Position numbers and translations under genes: made by a program
In this document: one piece after another, positions 51,669 through 61,290 of the stretch
Layout of the letters: every line of letters begins with the position of its first letter
Numbering within the stretch: the first letter of the stretch is position 1
Notes under the pieces: model-generated
What the model was told of the DNA's origin: nothing
What the model saw: only the letters and a program-made list of their open reading frames with translations
The model's database searches: none
DNA from: Pseudomonadota bacterium
Lineage (GTDB): Bacteria; Myxococcota_A; Polyangia; Polyangiales; Polyangiaceae
Assembly: GCA_023423895.1 (NCBI GenBank)
Contig: JAFAER010000041.1
Location: 30,028 to 94,027 of the forward strand
Direction: 5' to 3'
DNA length: 64,000 bases

Positions 51669-52983
51669 TCTCGTCGACGCCCGGAAGAAGGACGACGAGC
51701 TGATCCTCCGCCCGCTCGATCGGGAAGGCCGCTCGGAGGCGCTTGCGATCGCCTCGGCGCTACTCGAGGCCGCGCAAGAACACGTCGGTCGCCGCCGGGA
51801 AGAGCTCGAAGAAGCGTGGGACGCCGCCGTGAGCGACGTCGCGTCGAAGCGCGTGAAGCTCGCCGCCGGCCTCCGCAAGCTCGCCGCGGACGCGTGCGCC
51901 TTCGAGGCGGAGACGAACATCGACCCGAGCGAGATCCGTCGGGTCCTCTTCACACAGGCGAGCGATGCTCGCCGACGATGCGCCGAAGGCGAGCGCTTCG
52001 ATCGCGCGGCCGTCGTCGCGGAGGCCGCGAAGCTGCTTGGCATCCCGGCGGACGTCGTGGAGCGCGCGATGTTCGCGGACCTCCGCAGCGAGCACGTGCT
52101 CCGCTCGGCTCCGGCGATCGATGCGCAGAGCCTCGTCGAAGCGTGGGAGCTCGGGCAGACGCAGGCGGTCCTCCTCGCTGCGGTTCGTCTGACCTGCGAG
52201 GTTCGCTCCGCCTCACCGGGCCTCGTGCGGGCGTTTTTCGCCAAGCTCAAGTTCCATAAGCTGCTCTTCAGCGCCGAGCGCATCGACGGCGAAGATCCCG
52301 GCTGGAAGGTCGTGATCGACGGCCCGTTCTCGATGTTCGACGCGGTCACGAAGTACGGGCTGCGCCTCGCGCTGGCCTACCCTGCCCTGCGCTCCCTCGA
52401 ACGATGGTCACTCGTCGCCGACATCAAATGGGGGAAGACCCGCGAGCCGCTCGTGTTCCGCGCGGGAACGGCGGCGCCCGCAGCTGCCGAGTCGACGGAC
52501 GGCGTGAAGAAGCGCTCTCGACGCAGCAGCACCTCGCGTGCTCCGGCGTCGACCGTCAGCCACGCGAGTGAGCCGCATCTCGCTGACGACGTCCGTGAGC
52601 TCCTCGACGGCATCCATGCGCTCGATGCGGGCTGGCGTGCTCGTCCCGCGAGCGCGATCCTCGACGTACCCGGCCTCGGGATCTGCATCCCCGACCTGGA
52701 GCTCTCTCGTGAGAAGGAGCGCGATCCCGTCTACGTCGAGGTGCTCGGCTACTGGAGCCGCGATGCCGTCTTCCGGCGTGCCGAGCTGGCCGAGAGCGGC
52801 CTCGGCGCACGCGTCGTGTTCGCCGTGAGCTCGAGGCTTCGGGTCAGCGCCGAGATCCTCGACGAGCGCGTGCCGTCGTCGATCTACGTCTACAAAGGGA
52901 AGATGAGCCCGCGCGCGGTCATCGATCATGCGACCCGGCTCAGCGCGCTTCCTGGCCCTGATAAGGCGCCAAACGCGCGCTGA
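51655..52983 (+). CDS. Bax1-like nuclease (DUF790), partner of the XPB helicase
   Basis: The 442-residue protein starts inside the XPB gene (MLTADLVDARKKDDELILRP). The N-terminal half is helical (LADACAFEAETNIDPSEIRR). A middle segment, FFAKLKFHKLLFSAERIDGE followed by VIDGPFSMFDAVTKYGLRLA, is the most recognisable DUF790 block. The nuclease core near residue 345-385 has IPDLELSREKERDPVYVEVLGYWSR, a PD...E-x-x-G-x-W pattern resembling the PD-(D/E)xK nuclease site of archaeal Bax1. Bax1 cuts 5' of a bubble while bound to XPB, a form of nucleotide excision repair. A basic, Ser-rich loop (about 283-300) is specific to this protein. Function is inferred from the pairing. Confidence 0.85.
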   Translation: MLTADLVDARKKDDELILRPLDREGRSEALAIASALLEAAQEHVGRRREELEEAWDAAVSDVASKRVKLAAGLRKLAADACAFEAETNIDPSEIRRVLFTQASDARRRCAEGERFDRAAVVAEAAKLLGIPADVVERAMFADLRSEHVLRSAPAIDAQSLVEAWELGQTQAVLLAAVRLTCEVRSASPGLVRAFFAKLKFHKLLFSAERIDGEDPGWKVVIDGPFSMFDAVTKYGLRLALAYPALRSLERWSLVADIKWGKTREPLVFRAGTAAPAAAESTDGVKKRSRRSSTSRAPASTVSHASEPHLADDVRELLDGIHALDAGWRARPASAILDVPGLGICIPDLELSREKERDPVYVEVLGYWSRDAVFRRAELAESGLGARVVFAVSSRLRVSAEILDERVPSSIYVYKGKMSPRAVIDHATRLSALPGPDKAPNAR

Positions 52984-53004
52984 GGGTCGCCGGAGAACGT
53001 TCTC

Positions 53005-53364
53005 TCAGCCTTCGTCGGCCGGTTCCTCGGGAGGGGCCGCCCGGGGACGGAGGCCGCTCCGGGTCTTACCGATCTGCGCCATCGTCTGGCCTTCGAGCAG
53101 CAGGACGAAGTCGCCGTAGCAGAGGCCCGAGGCATTGAGCACGTTGTTGAGCGACGGCGGCGTGAGCTGGTCGAGCATCGGGACGACGACCGCGCGGTAT
53201 CCGCGCGCGAGCACGGTGATCCCCTCGTTCTCGTGCTGGACGGTGAACCCCGCGCGTTCGAGAGCCTCGACGCACTTGGCACCAGAGATGTCGAGGTTCG
53301 GTGCCAACGGGGCCGCAGAGGTGCAAGCACGTGGCCAACACCCGAGCCGTTCCCGATCGCACAT
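53005..53364 (-). CDS. Solitary HicA-fold protein lacking the catalytic His
   Basis: The C-terminal 100 residues match the HicA/YcfA double-stranded-RNA-binding-like fold: SGAKCVEALERAGFTVQ, TVLARGYRAVVVPM and LTPPSLNNVLNASGLCYGDF. HicA toxins are mRNA interferases with a catalytic His in a GSHH-type motif; the same position here reads ENEGIT, so mRNA cleavage is unlikely. No hicB antitoxin lies next to it. A basic or Pro-rich tail (KTRSGLRPRAAPPEEPADEG) follows the domain. The start at 53364 is uncertain: ATG at 53409 also fits, and the frame continues further into an A/T-richer stretch that looks non-coding. It is convergent with the Bax1 gene. Confidence 0.6.
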   Translation of the reverse strand: MCDRERLGCWPRACTSAAPLAPNLDISGAKCVEALERAGFTVQHENEGITVLARGYRAVVVPMLDQLTPPSLNNVLNASGLCYGDFVLLLEGQTMAQIGKTRSGLRPRAAPPEEPADEG

Positions 53365-53617
53365 GCGTCGCCCGTGTTTTGTGGGCAATTGGAACGTCGC
53401 GGCACCCATCCGCACGAAGCGCGTGACCGGGATTGCACTAAAATCGGGGAAAGTTCGCTCCGACAAACCCGTCGACGCGATCTCGCTGGGTTCGCGACTC
53501 CGAACCGAGACAAAGTTTCCCGTTGGTACCATCCGGCGCGTGACGATTCGCCTCGAACGCCGTCGCGCCGCGTTCACGACCGACTGCTCGTCCCCTCGTG
53601 ATTGCTCGAGCTTGCCT

Positions 53618-56224
53618 CTAGCGGCGGCCGCTGAAGGTGTCCTCGCGCTCGAGCCACGTCCGCGCTTCTTCGACCACTTCGGCGGCGACGTCCTGGTCGA
53701 CGGGGACGCCCTGGTCGGCGAGCTGCGCGAGGTCGTGAACCTTGGCGAGCACCGCGGGCAGCGTCGAAGGAATGCTGCCCGACGGAAAGAGGTCGCGATA
53801 GAGCGACGCGACGAGGGCCGAGTGCTCCTCGCCGACCGGCTCGTCGAGCCGCGCACGGAGCGACGCCGCCAGAGCTTCATAGGCAGCGCGCACAGCGTCT
53901 CCCGGAAAGCCGGCGGCGAGGACGACATGCGCGAGCCGAAGCCGCTGCAGAGCAAACGCCTCGGTGGCGCGGAGGTCCTTCTCGCGCTCGCGGCGCGGAG
54001 CCGTCCTCGGTAGCGGTGCTGGGCCGACGACGTTCGATGTGCCTCTCTCGGCCTTCGCACGGGTCGAGCTCGACGGGGGCTGCTCCTGCACGACGTTCGC
54101 TCCAGCACCGCGGATCGCATCGGTGTCTCCTCCGAGCACCTGGCGCGCCTCGGCGAGGAACATCGTGAAGCTCGGAGCCTCGAGCGCGTCGATGTCGCTC
54201 GTACCGTCGGTCGCTGCGCTTCGGACCGCGCGCTTGCCGGTGAGCGTCCCCTCGATCCCGCGCTCGATGCCCGTCTCCGCGCAGAGATAGGTCACCGAGA
54301 CGCCGCGCGTCTGCCCGAGCCGATGCGCCCGGGCGATGCGCTGGTCGAGACGCGCGGGATTCCACGGCAGGTCGAGGTGGACGACGTAGCTCGCCACCTG
54401 GAGGTTCAAACCGACGCCGCCAGCATCGGTCGAGAGGAGCACCAGCTTGTCGTCGTCGTTCTTGAACTGGTCGATGAGCGCAGGTCGCGCGTCCGACGGG
54501 ATCCCGCCGTGGAGGGTCAGATGCCCGACGCCGATGTCGTCGAGCCGCCCGGCGGCGAGTCGCAACATCTCGGTCCACTCGGAGAAGACGAGCACCTTGC
54601 TCGTCCCCTGCTGCGCGATCTCGGCGACGAGCGCCGCCAGCTCGTCGAGCTTCGGCACGCGATCTTCCGACTTCGGATCGCAGAGCACCGCGGCGTTGCA
54701 TGCCTGACGTGCCTTCAGCAGATACGCCTGGAGACGCTTCTGGTCCGCCGGTGACAGCGGGCGCTTGATCGACATCTGGATCAACATCGCCGCGTGACGT
54801 CGGTAGGACGCTTCGAGCTCCATCTGCTCGGAAGAGAGCGCGACGTACCGCGTCTGCTCGGTGAGGGCCGGCAACTGAGAGAGCACCTCCTCCTTGCGGC
54901 GGCGGAGGACGACGGGCGCGACGCGCTGTCGGAGCGCCGAGAGGCTCTTGTAGCCGAGGATCTTCCCGGTCTCCGGATCCTGGACGTGGAAGTCGAGATT
55001 GAACTTCCACAGCGGGCCGAGGATCTCCGCGTCGACGAGCTGCAAGATGCCGTACAGGTCGTCGAGGCGATTTTCGACCGGCGTGCCGGTGAGCACGAAG
55101 AGAAACCGCGACGGAATGCTTCGCAGCGTCGCCGCGGTCTTCGTGCGGAAGTTCTTCGCTCGCTGCGCTTCGTCGAGCACGAGCACGTCCGCCTCGAGGT
55201 TCTTCAGGAGCGTGAGGTCCCGCCACGTGAGCTCGTAGTTGAGGATGACGTAAGGCGCATCCGACGCGAACGCCGCTCGCCGCGCCTCCACCCCACCGAC
55301 GACCACGACCGCCTGGGCGCCGGCGTAGCGCGCAATTTCGCCCGCCCACTGCGCCTTCAGCGACGCCGGACACACGATGAGGATCCGCTTCGCCTCTCCG
55401 CGCCGACGAAGGACCTCACACGCGGCGATCGTTTGCACGGTCTTGCCGAGGCCCATGTCGTCGGCGAGCACCGCCCTGCCCGCGCGAACGAGATGCGCGA
55501 CGCCGTCGCGCTGGTAAGGGAAAAGTGGCTCTGCGAGGACATCGACCCCGAGTCGTCTGCTCTCGATGGCTTCGCCGACGGACCACGCTCGTTCGGCGCG
55601 CTCCCGGCGCTGCTCGAGGATGCGCGCGGCCGCAATCGCCGCTTGGGTCACGCGCGCCATGCCGAAGTCGCGAGCGTGCTCCAGCGCTTCTGCAGTGGCC
55701 ACGAGCTCGCCCGGGCTCGCCGCGCCGAGCTGTGGACGCGCGATGGCGTTGACCTGGGTGATGCGTGCGGCCTCGCGTCCGAGCGCGACGAGGCGGAGCC
55801 TCCCGGCCCCCTCGACGCCGCCCGAGGACGCCGTGACGACACATCCGTCGATCTCTCCCGCTCGCTTCGGTAGCGACGCGAGCCATCGTCGAACGCGTAC
55901 GCTCTCTTTCGCGGCGCGATGGACGGCAGCGACGTGTTTGCACGCCCCCAGGCGCCCGAAGAGGAAGTCGGGGCACGAACACGCATCGTGCTCGCGGGTC
56001 TGGTCGACGACGTCGACGGCATAGGTCCCGCCGCTCGCTCCGCTGACGAAAAAGCTGCCCGGCAGGTTCCCTGGCGTGATCCGGAACTCCTCGGTGCTCG
56101 CGCGCTGCGACCGCACTTCGCGCTCGAAGCGGACGACGCTCGCTTCCTCCTCGAACGACGGACACCGGGGCGCAGGAGAACGCTTCGCTCGAATCACGAT
56201 CCCTTTGTCGACCGCCCGCGGCAT
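53618..56224 (-). CDS. SWIM zinc-finger SNF2 helicase with HEPN-like C-terminus
   Basis: The start at 56224 (MPRAVDKGIVIRAK) gives 868 residues. A SWIM finger (C82-S-C84, C95-K-H97, in ACSCPDFLFGRLGACKH) precedes a full SNF2 ATPase. ATPase landmarks are Walker A DDMGLGKT (K261), D351-E-A-Q, LTGTPVENRLDDLYGILQL, then VLVFSEWTEML, LLSTDAGGVGLNLQVAS and RIARAHRLGQTRGVSV. The last 110 residues (RLRLAHVVLAAGFPGDAVRA to the end) are helical and resemble a HEPN domain, which in many systems is an RNase or a nucleotide-binding partner. Such SWIM-SNF2 proteins remodel DNA or protein-DNA complexes; some belong to phage-defence loci. No methylase or other defence gene adjoins it. Confidence 0.88.
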   Translation of the reverse strand: MPRAVDKGIVIRAKRSPAPRCPSFEEEASVVRFEREVRSQRASTEEFRITPGNLPGSFFVSGASGGTYAVDVVDQTREHDACSCPDFLFGRLGACKHVAAVHRAAKESVRVRRWLASLPKRAGEIDGCVVTASSGGVEGAGRLRLVALGREAARITQVNAIARPQLGAASPGELVATAEALEHARDFGMARVTQAAIAAARILEQRRERAERAWSVGEAIESRRLGVDVLAEPLFPYQRDGVAHLVRAGRAVLADDMGLGKTVQTIAACEVLRRRGEAKRILIVCPASLKAQWAGEIARYAGAQAVVVVGGVEARRAAFASDAPYVILNYELTWRDLTLLKNLEADVLVLDEAQRAKNFRTKTAATLRSIPSRFLFVLTGTPVENRLDDLYGILQLVDAEILGPLWKFNLDFHVQDPETGKILGYKSLSALRQRVAPVVLRRRKEEVLSQLPALTEQTRYVALSSEQMELEASYRRHAAMLIQMSIKRPLSPADQKRLQAYLLKARQACNAAVLCDPKSEDRVPKLDELAALVAEIAQQGTSKVLVFSEWTEMLRLAAGRLDDIGVGHLTLHGGIPSDARPALIDQFKNDDDKLVLLSTDAGGVGLNLQVASYVVHLDLPWNPARLDQRIARAHRLGQTRGVSVTYLCAETGIERGIEGTLTGKRAVRSAATDGTSDIDALEAPSFTMFLAEARQVLGGDTDAIRGAGANVVQEQPPSSSTRAKAERGTSNVVGPAPLPRTAPRREREKDLRATEAFALQRLRLAHVVLAAGFPGDAVRAAYEALAASLRARLDEPVGEEHSALVASLYRDLFPSGSIPSTLPAVLAKVHDLAQLADQGVPVDQDVAAEVVEEARTWLEREDTFSGRR

Positions 56225-56433
56225 TCGTTTCGTTAATACACGCGGCACGCTCGAACTGCGCGCTCGTGACCGTCGGTTCACGAGGCGTTCCGCGCACTGG
56301 AGAGACCGGTGAGGACGGACGTTGGACCTCGCCGTGATCGCGCCGTCATGTTGCGGGACGCGACGGTCGAGGGCTCTGCTTTACCTTGTGTTTGCGCCTG
56401 AATAGCGCTCGTGACGGCAGCGTCTCTCCATCC

Positions 56434-57963
56434 ATGAAGAGGCTCCTTGGCTGCTTCGCGGCGATGCTCCTTGCCGCGTGTACCGGCGTCGAAGATGGAC
56501 AGGAAGAGGGCGGGGCGAACGCCAACGATCGCTCGGGAGGAAGTGCAGAAGGTGAACGGCTCGAGACGGGGGCGATGGCCGTCTCGCCGAGCGGCGCCTA
56601 CATCGTGGCGCGGCGAAACACGACGACGCTCGTGGTCGACGTTCACGGCCAACGCGTGACCGAGCTCGACGTCGTCGGAGAGCGCTTCGTCTTCTCGAAG
56701 AAGCGGGAGGTCGTCTACGCGGTGCTCGCAAACTTGCAGGGTGTCGTCGCGATCGACCTCGCGACCACGAAGGAGCTATGGCGGACCGTACCTGCGTTCA
56801 CGTCGAGCACCGGAGCGTTCCTCGCCCGTGTGACCGAGGACGACACCACGCTCCTCGTCGCGGACTACGACCGGGTGTTCTCGATCGATCCGCAGAACGG
56901 CGACGTACGCGGAGTCGCATCCTCCGTGGGCGTTCGCCCCGTCGATCTCGAGCTCCTCCCGGGGGACGAGCACGCGATCGTGGTCGGCTCGACGACGTGG
57001 GCCGACGGCGGGCCGCACACGCCGGTATCGCTCATCGCCGTCGGGCGTGGCAGCTCCGACGCGATCGCGAAGGTGACCACCATCGACGTCCCCAACTGCG
57101 CGGCGCCGATCGCGATCGTCCCCGACGGGTCGCGCGCGCTGCTCTCACCGACGTTCTGCACCGCCGACGCCGCGGCGCGCGCGAAGGGCTGGAGCAATCC
57201 GGACCCGGTCAGCATGATCGACATCGACGCGAACGCCGGCCAGCTCGCGTTCATCAAGAACCTGCCCGGCTTCGGTCCCGTCTCGCTCCTCGCCGATGGC
57301 AAGGCCGTCGCTTACCTCGACACGAAGCGCATGGACGCTTCGATGTTCGACGACCGTTCCCAGGTGCCCGGTCCGATGGCCGACCAGTACCACCTGATGA
57401 TGATCGACCCGGCATCGATGAAGTTCGACCTCCATCCCATCGGCAGCCAGCTCCCGCGCTTCGCGCCGAGCAAGGACGGAAAGTCTCTCCTCGTCGACGC
57501 GTCGGTCACCGTCGTCCGCAACGAGGCGAGCGCGTCGATCACGTTCGATCCGTCGACCGGCAAGATCACCGCGGAGTTGAAGGGCGCGTTCGGCGACACG
57601 AGCGGCAGCCTCTTCGGCGTGTTCGATCTCGCGTCGAAGACGTACGTCCCCTTCTCCGGCCCCGGCGCTGCGCTCGACCGCTTCGTCCAGCTCGGCGACG
57701 GCTCGCAGGTCTTCACGCTGAAGGAAACCTCCCTCGGAGGTGACCTCTTCGCGATCGACGTCGGCGCGCGGACGTCGGTCGATCTGGACCGCTCGCTGCG
57801 TGACATCGGGATCCTCCCCGACGGCCGCACGCTCGTCCTTCGCATCCGCCTCGAGCTCGACGCCGAGCGCTACGCGCGCGAGGAGTTCTGCCTGTCGACC
57901 GACGGCAGGACGTGCACGACGAGCATCATGTACCGCTCGCGCGTTCCGCAGGCGCGCGACTGA
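56434..57963 (+). CDS. WD40-like beta-propeller lipoprotein
   Basis: The ATG at 56434 begins the lipoprotein signal MKRLLGCFAAMLLAACTG. A short Asn/Gly linker precedes about 470 residues of propeller-like repeats: MAVSPSGAYIVARRNTTT, VYAVLANLQGVVAIDLATT, LVADYDRVFSIDPQNGDVRG and VSLLADGKAVAYLDTKRMD, then SKDGKSLLVDASVTVVRN. Blades are 45-60 residues and less regular than in the 22883 protein. Two Cys near the end (EEFCLSTDGRTCTTS) may form a disulfide. No catalytic motif is recognised. The stop is 5 bp from the convergent CDP-alcohol phosphatidyltransferase stop. Confidence 0.8.
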   Translation: MKRLLGCFAAMLLAACTGVEDGQEEGGANANDRSGGSAEGERLETGAMAVSPSGAYIVARRNTTTLVVDVHGQRVTELDVVGERFVFSKKREVVYAVLANLQGVVAIDLATTKELWRTVPAFTSSTGAFLARVTEDDTTLLVADYDRVFSIDPQNGDVRGVASSVGVRPVDLELLPGDEHAIVVGSTTWADGGPHTPVSLIAVGRGSSDAIAKVTTIDVPNCAAPIAIVPDGSRALLSPTFCTADAAARAKGWSNPDPVSMIDIDANAGQLAFIKNLPGFGPVSLLADGKAVAYLDTKRMDASMFDDRSQVPGPMADQYHLMMIDPASMKFDLHPIGSQLPRFAPSKDGKSLLVDASVTVVRNEASASITFDPSTGKITAELKGAFGDTSGSLFGVFDLASKTYVPFSGPGAALDRFVQLGDGSQVFTLKETSLGGDLFAIDVGARTSVDLDRSLRDIGILPDGRTLVLRIRLELDAERYAREEFCLSTDGRTCTTSIMYRSRVPQARD

Positions 57964-57968
57964 CGCCG

Positions 57969-58739
57969 TCAGGAGGCGCGCGGCGGACGCCCGAACCTGA
58001 GCACGATCCCGAGCCACCCGCGCCCGAGATAGAGGAAGTTGATCGCGATGTAGATCCAGAACATCACGTCGAGCCGGCCGAGGAGCGCGAAGAGCCAGAT
58101 GTGGCTCGGATAGTGGTTCAGGAAGCGCAGGAACGTCGTGACGAGCGCACCGACGCGCCCCACGAGCGACTTCGGCTTCTCGTTCGCCACCGTCTCGTAG
58201 TGCGCCTCGACCTGCGACTCGCGCCCGCTGATCTCGGGGCGACGAACGAAGTTCGTGAGCGACGTCGCCGACGCGAGGACGATCGCGCCGGCCGTCGCCG
58301 CGAACAGGAACCCCGGCGTCCCTGCCGGCCATTCCGTACCGTCCAGCCCGAGCGCGCCCGTGCGCCAGAAGCGGATCGGCAGCGCTGCCGAAAGGAGCAC
58401 CGCCTTGATCTCGTCCGTGAAGAAGTCGAAGAGGTGGCCCTCCTTCGAGGCGATCTTCTTGTGACGTGCGAGCATCCCGTCGACGCAGTCGAGGCAATAC
58501 GACGCCTCCAGGACGAGCACGGCGACGAGGCCTCCGCGGAAGTCGGGCAGCGCGACGAAGAGCGCCGTCGCGAGCACGAAAAGGGCCAGGTTCAGCAGCG
58601 TGACCTGATTCGGCGTGATGGGCGTCTTGGCGAAGATGCCGACGACGAACGCCGCGATCGGACGCATGAAGTAGACGTTGAAGAGGAGGTCGTGCTTCTT
58701 CCGCGTCGCCCGGTAGATCTCGATCGCGCTGCCGAACAT
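57969..58739 (-). CDS. CDP-alcohol phosphatidyltransferase
   Basis: This polytopic membrane enzyme transfers a phosphatidyl or similar group from a CDP-alcohol to an acceptor hydroxyl. The complete signature D-x2-D-G-x2-A-R-x8-G-x3-D-x3-D is present with D84, D87, G88, A91, R92, G101, D105 and D109. About six hydrophobic helices surround it (VTLLNLALFVLATALFVALP, LVAVLVLEASYCLD, FLFAATAGAIVLASATSL, IWLFALLGRLDVMFWIYIA). The substrate cannot be read: phosphatidylglycerolphosphate, phosphatidylserine and inositol-phosphate synthases all share this core. The start at 58739 lies 8 bp after the stop of the PARP-type zinc-finger gene, so the two are co-transcribed. Confidence 0.92.
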   Translation of the reverse strand: MFGSAIEIYRATRKKHDLLFNVYFMRPIAAFVVGIFAKTPITPNQVTLLNLALFVLATALFVALPDFRGGLVAVLVLEASYCLDCVDGMLARHKKIASKEGHLFDFFTDEIKAVLLSAALPIRFWRTGALGLDGTEWPAGTPGFLFAATAGAIVLASATSLTNFVRRPEISGRESQVEAHYETVANEKPKSLVGRVGALVTTFLRFLNHYPSHIWLFALLGRLDVMFWIYIAINFLYLGRGWLGIVLRFGRPPRAS

Positions 58740-58747
58740 CGTATTCC

Positions 58748-59305
58748 TCAGAGCTCGGCGAACAGCTTGTCCATCTCCTGCTCGGAGAGGTCGCGCGTGT
58801 TCGTGCGAATGGCTTCGGTGAGCTCGTCGTGTGACGTGCCGCTCTGTTCCATGTGCGCCGCGGCGCACTTCGGATGCAGGTAACCTGCGCCCTTCATCAC
58901 GGACATCCCGCGCTCGATATCACGCTCGAAGGCGACCCGGATCTCGCCTTTCGGGATCGTCTCTCCGCAGCCCTGGCACTTGGCTCGGCCGGACGGCGCC
59001 TTGTCTGCGTGCGGATACGGCGGCGGCTTCTTGGCGTCGGCCTCCGCCATGAGCCGTTCGAGCTCGGACTTCAGCTCGTCGCCGATCGGCGGATCACCTC
59101 CGTGCGCCGCGAGCGTCGCGCGAAGCTCGTCGGTCTTGGAACCAGCAGCGCACGGCATGTGGTGCCAGCGGTACGTGGTCTCGCCGCCTTCGGCGAACTG
59201 GTTCTCGACCTCCTCGCCGAACCGGAGCTCGCCCTTCGCGATCGGCTTCCGGCACGTCCGGCAGCCAGCGCGTCCCGACTTCGCCTCTTCGATCATGTGA
59301 GCCAT
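58748..59305 (-). CDS. Protein with two PARP-type zinc fingers
   Basis: The 185-residue protein is made of two PARP-like zinc-binding units joined by a helical, charged linker. Unit 1 has C15, C18, H48/H49 and C52 (SGRAGCRTCRKPIAKGELRF ... RWHHMPC). Unit 2 has C110, C113, H144 and C147 (SGRAKCQGCGETIPKGEIRV ... YLHPKC). The G-R-x-x-C-x-x-C-x-x-x-I-x-K-G-E/L-R pattern is that of the PARP1 fingers that bind DNA strand breaks. There is no catalytic ADP-ribosyltransferase domain. It should be cytoplasmic and may detect nicked DNA. The gene is followed at 8 bp by the phosphatidyltransferase gene, an unexplained pairing. Confidence 0.85.
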   Translation of the reverse strand: MAHMIEEAKSGRAGCRTCRKPIAKGELRFGEEVENQFAEGGETTYRWHHMPCAAGSKTDELRATLAAHGGDPPIGDELKSELERLMAEADAKKPPPYPHADKAPSGRAKCQGCGETIPKGEIRVAFERDIERGMSVMKGAGYLHPKCAAAHMEQSGTSHDELTEAIRTNTRDLSEQEMDKLFAEL

Positions 59306-59368
59306 CTGTCGTCCTCACCTTGCGACGGCGCCGAGGCGCCGGCAGACACGTGGAACTGCACCGATACC

Positions 59369-59402
59369 AGCCCGGGCGGCAGAGACTGCACCGACCCGGG
59401 CT
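59369..59402 (-). terminator. Hairpin downstream of ettA
   Basis: AGCCCGGG (59369-59376) and CCCGGGCT (59395-59402) form an 8-bp stem with an 18-nt loop, in the 121-bp gap between ettA and the zinc-finger gene. The 10-mer ACTGCACCGA also occurs twice nearby (59355, 59386). There is no U-tract, so termination would be partial or factor-dependent. Confidence 0.4.
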
Positions 59403-59426
59403 GCGTTCCGATCTCACGGCGGCAAG

Positions 59427-61103
<1,677 letters not shown>

Positions 61104-61290
61104 TTTCGGGGCGTGGAGTCTACCTCCGTCCGCGCCGGAGTGCGCGTGACAATCCGCTCGTCCGGGTCTCGCCTCGTTCAGCCGTTCCGGGACGGATGCG
61201 CTGATTCGCGTCGACGGATGACGTCGTTCACACGCATCCGCATCGCCACGATGGCTCGGGTCGAGCGGCCGGCGTCAGGCCCTGACGCGC

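Noticed and set aside
53365..54120. Extension of the HicA-fold frame to 371 residues
   Set aside because: The extension overlaps the SWIM-SNF2 gene on the same strand and an A/T-richer spacer; the conserved domain is confined to the last 100 residues.
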